64,000 bases of DNA from Bostrychus sinensis (lineage: Eukaryota; Chordata; Actinopteri; Gobiiformes; Eleotridae). The position numbers and the translations under genes are program-made. The stretch lies in NCBI GenBank assembly GCA_020698575.1, contig CM036239.1:14498263-14562262 (forward strand), written 5' to 3'. Shown piece by piece: positions 58,701-64,000 of the stretch (the first letter of the stretch is position 1; every line of letters begins with the position of its first letter). The notes beneath the pieces were generated by a model. It was not told the DNA's origin, ran no database searches, and worked only from the letters and a program-made list of their open reading frames with translations.

Positions 58701-59800
58701 TGTCCTCCCAAGAAATCTGTAGCAAAAAATATGCTCATTGTATGCACTCTTGCAGCCTTCAAAGCACAAACCACACTGACTTTTTAGTGAACATAGATAC
58801 AAGGTTGATCTTGATTGTAGGCAGATGCTGAATCACGTTTACCATAATATATCTATATGTGTATATTGTTTTTGTTTTACTCACTTTGCCTTAACGTGTT
58901 TTTTTTTTTTTTTTATGTTTTTTTTTTAATGCTTGACAATTTGATACTTCCAGAACCACTAAGCTAAGTACAGCCTACAAGTTTTTGACAAAATTATACA
59001 TCAGCTTCTTTCTCTATTATAGTAGTGGGAAGTGGGATGGCTCTCTGGGGTAATGACTGAGATAGGTCTCCTATCCATATTCCAGCATATATCGGGAGTC
59101 ATGTCTCCCTTCTATTACCTGTAATCATGTCTTTTTATAAAATACTTTTTTGCGTGTTCTGTGTCTGGTATGCTCACATAAATCAGTGCAGCATCAGGAT
59201 GTACCTTTATATCATTAAAATGTTTATGATTTTCTGTTATACCACTATTACATTATGTAGAACTGATTAAATGTTGTGTTAATCCTTTCAAACACTCTGT
59301 GATTCACTTAAAAAAAACATGAGAAACACTAGCACATTTTAAGTACAGTCAAAACCTATTGCTCATTTTTCTCAGTTTGTGGGTGGATAATAGCCTATAT
59401 ATTTTCGTGGTGTGGGACACAGCAGGGTAGAGCTGCAGATATGGAACAGCTTGCCCATTACACCAACATGCTGTGTGGACATTTATATAATCTGTGAAAA
59501 TGTTAACTGTCAGAAAGTTCCTACTAACATTGGCCCCCTTTTTTTTTACCTATAAATTACATTTTCATTACTATAAAAGAAGAATAAATAAAAAGGGCCT
59601 TCAACAACCTGGGATGGAAGGTAATCAGATATATATATTTTTTTACCAGACTTTATTATCCACAATGTGTTTCAAAACATGAACATTCACCAGCTCACTT
59701 GTGTAAAACTTGTCGCCATGGACTCTATAAGATAGGGAGCTTGTTGTGTCTGGCAGCTTACAAAACCATTGTTTTGAATTTTAACGGCAGCACTATGTTA
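58701..59800. other. unassigned AT-rich sequence
   Basis: Contains a T run near 58901-58927. No gene or bounded element is recognised. Confidence 0.4.
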
Positions 59801-59809
59801 AACCAGTGG

Positions 59810-61375
59810 AGTTGCACAGGTGCTTTCCCACTAGTGAAAACGGTACAGGACGTGTCAGCACGGAACGGCTTGGAATGGGGAGGCGCCAAAGATAAACGTG
59901 TTTCCACTCTTACTGGTCCAGGCCACTTTGGGAGTGACTTACGGTGTCTATGTAAGAGTTACACAAAACGTGACGTCATCCATTCGTGACAGCATAGCAG
60001 CAACAAATATAACTGCAGCGATCATCCGCAGAAGCCACACTGAGGCCACAATGGACGACGTAGTACAACTGTTCTTTTTTTGTGAGAAACAAAAGGAGTT
60101 TCTGCAGATATAGACGGAGATGAGGAGAAGACGAGCCATCAGGCATCAAGAGTGCTGTGAGCTGATTTTGATGCAGCATTAGACCTGGCACAGAAAACAA
60201 CGCAGACAAATCGTAAGTGCACATTCTGCTGTGCTGGTTTTGTGTTGTCACCTATTTATATATATAAATGCTATTTAATGAAATGTGACCAATGCGAAAA
60301 TTATAGGGCTATAGGCCCTTCCTGTTTTTTATGTTTTATTTAATGTTGCGTTTTGCATACAATGCTAGCATTGAGCTAAAGGCTAATTGTGATTGATGTA
60401 GTGACTTTTGTTTGCCGTGATGTGATATAGCACAAAAAATAAAACAAGAAATAACTTTCTGGATTTTATTAATGTTTCCTTTTTTGCTCTTCTGTCAGGA
60501 AGAAATATTGTTGCCACGCAAGAGATGTTGCAGCCCACTTGTTTGGACTGTGGGTCAGTCCAGAAAGTGGCGGGATGAGATTGTGCCAGGTTTTACAAAG
60601 GGGCAGTGGCTGCACGTCTCTTTGGTGTCAGCCAATCAACTGGATGTTGGTGTGCCCAGGATTTTGTGTGGCTGGCTACATCGAGAGCAGGTGGAGACTT
60701 CCGCAATGTTATGGGGCTATTGATGGGTCGCAGATCCCCATCATTTCACCGTCAAGAGTATCCCATGGACATCTTCAACAGAAAAGGCAATCACTCCATT
60801 ATTCTGCTAGAGGTGGTGGATGGAAAGGGACTGTTTTGGAGTGTAAACGAAGGACAGGCGGGCAGTTTACACGATGCGTCTGATTGAGGTCAGGGAGCGA
60901 GCTGAGAGTGGAAGCTTTTCCCTTGCTGGCACAAGGAACATTGGTGGTACCAATGTGGGATACTACATCTTGGGTGATTCTGCATACCCTCTGTAGAACT
61001 GGCTACTTAAACTATATCATGACAATGACAGGCTCACAGCATAACAACAGGTGTACAACAAAAGAATCAGCGAGGCAAGGGTTGTTATAGAAAATGCCTC
61101 TGGTAGACTAAAGGGGAGGTGGCATTGTCTGCTAAAAAGGAAATGACTGTGACCTTGCACTCACCAAATCAATGATTCTTGCTTGCTGTGTTTTGCACAA
61201 TCTCTGTGAAAGCCATGGAGAACAATACCAAACGTTGTGGGACACAGATGACACAGATGCAGCTGCAAACTCTGTACATGGCCCCAGAGAAGCTCCAGCC
61301 CCGGGCCTGGAGGAAGAGGGCAGAGATGTGAGAGAGGGCTTAATGTGCTACCTGACTACCAACATGTGACTTTGT
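59810..61375 (+). mobile_element. PIF/Harbinger transposon relic
   Basis: The span covers a GC-richer leader (59815-60210) with several short ATG frames, an AT-rich gap that could be a former intron (60210-60500), and the transposase relic (60520-61368). I cannot identify matched terminal inverted repeats or a 3-bp duplication: the right side runs directly into a hAT MITE at 61432. The boundaries are therefore approximate. Confidence 0.55.
60520..61368 (+). pseudogene. PIF/Harbinger DDE nuclease (HARBI1-like) relic
   Basis: This would be the catalytic transposase of a PIF/Harbinger element, acting with a separate Myb-like protein in autonomous copies. In changing frames: a GAIDGSQIPIISPS segment near 60712-60755 with the first catalytic Asp; MDIFNRKGNHSIILLEVVDG near 60770; AGSLHDAS near 60860 with the second Asp; YYILGDSAYPL near 60961; VVIENASGRLKGRW near 61081 with the Glu; and MILACCVLHNLCE near 61172. 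The order and spacing fit the DDE_Tnp_4/HARBI1 fold. At least three frameshifts and several stops separate these blocks. No Myb/SANT gene is recognised nearby. Confidence 0.82.
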
Positions 61376-61431
61376 GCTGCTGTGATTCATGACCTTTTCA
61401 TTGAAATTACTGTGATCTGTAATGTTTTTTG

Positions 61432-61925
61432 TAGTGGTGGGACTCGATAAAAAAAAAAAAAAAATCTAATTAATTAGACTTCGTAATTAGTTAATCACAA
61501 TTAATCACATTTTTATCAAATAGCAATATTTATATGTCAGAAATAAAATAAAGGTGCTTATTTGTATGTTCTGGCGTATTTAAACTTGATTTCAAACTAA
61601 CACCATGGTCAAACAGGGCAGTATTCAGCATTTATCCATCAACCTCTGCCTCTCGTGCATGTATTAACACACGGCACACCTCTCTCCTGTCTCTCCTCCT
61701 CTGTGCTCCGCCTGTGACCGCTGCGTGGACCTGTCCCCCATCTCTCTCACATCTAAATCCATCAGACTGCTGTCTCCTGTGTGCGTCAGTCAACTGTGAG
61801 AACGATCAGAGATACGATAAGTGGCGCCTTGAAGCAGCGCGAAAGTGAAAGAAAAGGAGTGGCACCGTGCCACAGTTGCATGGAGGCGGGCTGGCCTCGG
61901 CCTCACAGATACCTTTAGCCTCAAA
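61432..61925 (+). mobile_element. hAT MITE (TAGTGGTGGGACTCGAT family), 3'-truncated
   Basis: It begins TAGTGGTGGGACTCGATAAA and follows the complement of 40513-39905 for about 430 bp, including GACAGCAGTCTGATGGAT in complement and GTGGCGCCTTGAAG, then breaks off. The right terminal region with the CAGGGCTGG tip, present in the full copy, is missing. Confidence 0.75.
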
Positions 61926-61943
61926 GTATTTTGTACCAGACGT

Positions 61944-62045
61944 GTAGTGGAGTAAAAAGTACAGATACTTGCCCCAAAATGTAGTTGAAGTTGAAGTTAC
62001 CCTTGCAAAATTTACATCAGTAAAGTACAAAAACACCATTTTTGG
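61944..62045. mobile_element. possible MITE fragment (GTAAAGTACAGATACT type)
   Basis: TAGTGGAGTAAAAAGTACAGATACTT followed by GTTGAAGTTGAAGT and CAGTAAAGTACAAAAACAC resembles a common hAT MITE family with an AGTAAAGTA-rich end. Only one end is evident. Confidence 0.4.
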
Positions 62046-62187
62046 CCATTATGTAAAACATATTTTTATTTGTTAGTAACTCGTCTGCACCATTGTTATC
62101 AGCAAACAAGTATCTGATCTAAACATTTCCTCATATAATGGCACAGGTGGGTAAATTTTACGAGGTATAAAACATACTTCTCATAAG

Positions 62188-63563
62188 CCTGGTCTGCCAG
62201 ACAAACTCTTTTCTTATTCTATACAAAAAAGTTAGTCTGGAACCTCTTCCCATAAGTTTTGTTTCTGAGGCGGAACAATGACAATGAGAGAAACAAAGGG
62301 CAGAACATAAGCTGTGCACCTCTGACCCAAACAAACATGGATTTATTTTTTTTTTCATAAAACACCAGAATATGCCATATTATAAGCCATCCATCCATCC
62401 ATCTTCTTCCACTTATCCGGGGCCGGGTCGCGGAGGCAGCAGTCTAAGCAAAGATGCCCAGACTTCCCTATCCACAGACACTTCCTCCAGCTCTACCGGG
62501 GGGACCCCAAGGCGTTCCCAGGCCAGCCGAGAGACATAGTCCCTCCAGCGTGTCCTAGGTCTTCCCCGGGGCCTCCTCCCGGTGGGACATGCCCGGAACA
62601 CCTCCCCAGGGAGGCGACCAGGAGGCATCCGGAACAGATGCCCGAGCCACCTCAACTGACTCCTCTCCATGTGGAGGAGCAGTGGCTCCCCCTTGAACTG
62701 CCACCTTATCGTGGTGGGGGAGTTTGAGTGCCCGAATGATCCTAGGAGCTATGTTGCCTGGGGCATTATGGCCCTGGTAGGGTCTCCCATGGCAAACAGG
62801 TACTAGGTGACGGGCCAGACTGAGAGCAGTTCATAAATCCCCTATGAACAGTTTAATATCGAGGACCGTGACGTCGCCCGGTATGGCGCAGCCGGGGCCC
62901 CACCCTGGAGCCAGGCCTGGGGTTGGGGCTCGAATGCGAGCGCCTGGTGGCCGGGCCTTTGCCCATGGGGCCCGGCCGGGTACAACCCGAAAGAGCGACG
63001 TGGGCCCGACCTCCTGTGGGCTCACCACCCACAGAGGTAGCCGTAGGGGACCGGTGCAATGTGGATCGGGCAGCAGTCGAAGGCGGGTGCCTCGACGACC
63101 CGGTCCCCGGACACAGCTTCCAGCTTGTAGGGACATATTATAAGCAGCTCTGTTTATTTCTGAACGAGGTCAGCAGCAGAATCCATCTGTACAAAGAGTT
63201 GAGGAAAAAGTCTTTTTTTAATGCATTCATTAATTATCGGATGTAAACTGGATTTAACGGTTGTTAAAATGACTCCGAGATGAAGAAAAAAAAAAATTCA
63301 GAGGACTGGACAACATCGAGGATTTCAGCAGAACCAACACGTGAGGAAGAAAAATTGCAAACGCCGTTAATCAGGTCAGAGAATTTATTAAATTAGCTCA
63401 GTACTTTCGTTAGCTCTTCCCCTTTCGTAAGACGCGCTGCAGATTAATGGCCATGATTGGCTTTTTACAAATTAAACTGAAGAAATGCTCCGCTCTGAGA
63501 GGGAAACCAGACTCTCCTGCTTGCAAAAAGCAAGTAGAAAAGTCTGGCTTGTCAGGCTAACTG
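62188..63563. mobile_element. MITE of the AGCCTGG family hosting a LINE insertion
   Basis: The left tip AGCCTGGTCTGCCAGAC and the complement of the right tip, AGCCTGACAAGCCAGAC, form the inverted repeat. Near both ends a further inverted echo (AAGTTAGTCTGG; AGACTCTCCTGCTTGC) is seen. The left 60 bp matches the inverted right end of 48237-48797. Without the LINE and one duplication the element is about 620 bp, similar to that copy. No clear target duplication is visible here. Confidence 0.65.
62388..63133. mobile_element. Rex3-like LINE with 5' inversion, 12-bp TSD
   Basis: A (GATG)n tail and Rex3-like 3' coding sequence lie on the minus strand (62388 to about 62690): QLRWLGHLFRMPPGRLPGEV and RGRPRTRWRDYVSRLAWERL are encoded at 62413-62670. 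From about 62691 the sequence switches to plus-strand material starting CCTTGAACTGCCACCTTATC, GC-rich, which I recall as 5' sequence of the same kind of element. CATATTATAAGC flanks the whole insert perfectly (62376-62387 and 63134-63145). The structure is that of a 5'-inverted retrotransposition event. Confidence 0.75.
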
Positions 63564-64000
63564 ATCATAGCACCTTCTTTCATAACCATTTTGATTGAAG
63601 CAGAATAAATTCACCAAGTGTTTGCATATGCATTGACCTGTCATGGGCCATAACAAGCACCCAGACAGACATCTAGCGGCCAAAGCATGTGATAACAATC
63701 ATGTAATTGCTCATAATAATGCTAAAACAGCTGCCCATCATGTAAACAATAGATGGCCAATATACCTATTTGCATGCGAGACAAACAAATTGATGTGATA
63801 CCGACCACTCTGTAGAAATGTTAATAACTCCAACAACACGCTTTGTTGTCCCGCAACTGTAATGTTTAAGGCAAAGTTTGTTTGCAACTACCTACTTAGG
63901 ATCTGTTATGAAGTGGGGATTCAAATGCATAACCCTAACTCATTGTAATTTCTTGCATTGAATGCCTCTGAATCAGGGGTGTTTTTAGCATTAGAGATTT
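63564..64000. other. unassigned sequence at window edge
   Basis: No gene or element is recognised in the last 437 bases. Confidence 0.4.

Noticed and set aside
61432..61925. 3' terminal repeat of the Harbinger element
   Set aside because: The sequence is a separate hAT MITE with a fuller copy at 39905-40513, so it does not mark the Harbinger end.
62831..63246. overlapping open frames of about 100 codons on both strands
   Set aside because: They lie in the GC-rich part of the inverted LINE insertion, where stop codons are rare by composition.

Overview
The window looks like vertebrate, almost certainly teleost fish, nuclear DNA. It is AT-rich, has no bacterial-style gene packing, carries (CA)n, (GA)n, (AT)n and poly-A/T tracts, and is full of transposable-element (TE) families typical of ray-finned fish: Tc1-like, hAT and TTAA-target DNA transposons, PIF/Harbinger, RTE (Rex3-like) and L2/CR1-type LINEs, tRNA-derived SINEs and a BEL/Pao-type LTR retrotransposon. 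I found no intact host protein gene, rRNA or functional tRNA gene. Every open frame I could place in a family is a broken TE gene. The window is best read as an intergenic or large intronic stretch shaped by successive insertions.

Layout. 1-5.8 kb: mostly unassigned sequence with a 185-bp MITE, one copy of an ~0.8-kb MITE and a ~340-bp MITE. 5.86-8.68 kb: a decayed Tc1-like element split by a 1.38-kb non-autonomous element. 8.7-14.8 kb: unassigned sequence, a tRNA-derived SINE with target-site duplication (TSD) and a diffuse repeat. 14.8-17.7 kb: an inverted-repeat element, a MITE, a retroelement tail, an L2-like 3' end and a second SINE. 17.7-22.5 kb: little structure apart from a hairpin and a 180-bp hAT MITE. 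23.2-24.4 kb: a LINE reverse-transcriptase relic split by a solo LTR. 25.2-30.1 kb: a MITE, then a four-level nest of DNA transposons. 30.8-34.5 kb: a hAT MITE, a lone Tc1 terminal repeat and a degenerate repeat block. 35.95-37.64 kb: an L2-like LINE endonuclease/RT relic. 39.0-40.5 kb: two hAT MITEs with perfect 8-bp TSDs and a short LINE scrap between them. 42.2-44.9 kb: a foldback element followed by the second copy of the 1.38-kb element, in opposite orientation. 48.2-50.5 kb: a MITE, a BED-finger hAT transposase fragment, an (AT)n tract and another MITE. 51.9-58.45 kb: a MITE with a LINE tail, then a BEL/Pao relic carrying a TTAA-target transposon and a Rex3-like LINE. 59.8-61.4 kb: a PIF/Harbinger transposase relic. 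61.4-63.6 kb: MITEs, one holding a 5'-inverted LINE insertion with a 12-bp TSD.

The parts do not form a pathway. What the sequence records is an order of insertions, readable because many elements keep exact TSDs: TA for the 1.38-kb family, TTAA for two elements, 8 bp for hATs, 4 bp for the solo LTR and 12 bp for two LINEs. The strongest observations are the four-deep nest at 26.3-30.1 kb, where removing one layer rebuilds a palindrome of the host element; the paired 1.38-kb elements with no visible coding capacity; the TTAA-flanked element with an exon-like open frame and splice donor; and the foldback element at 42.2 kb. Family names come from remembered family features, not from a database search.
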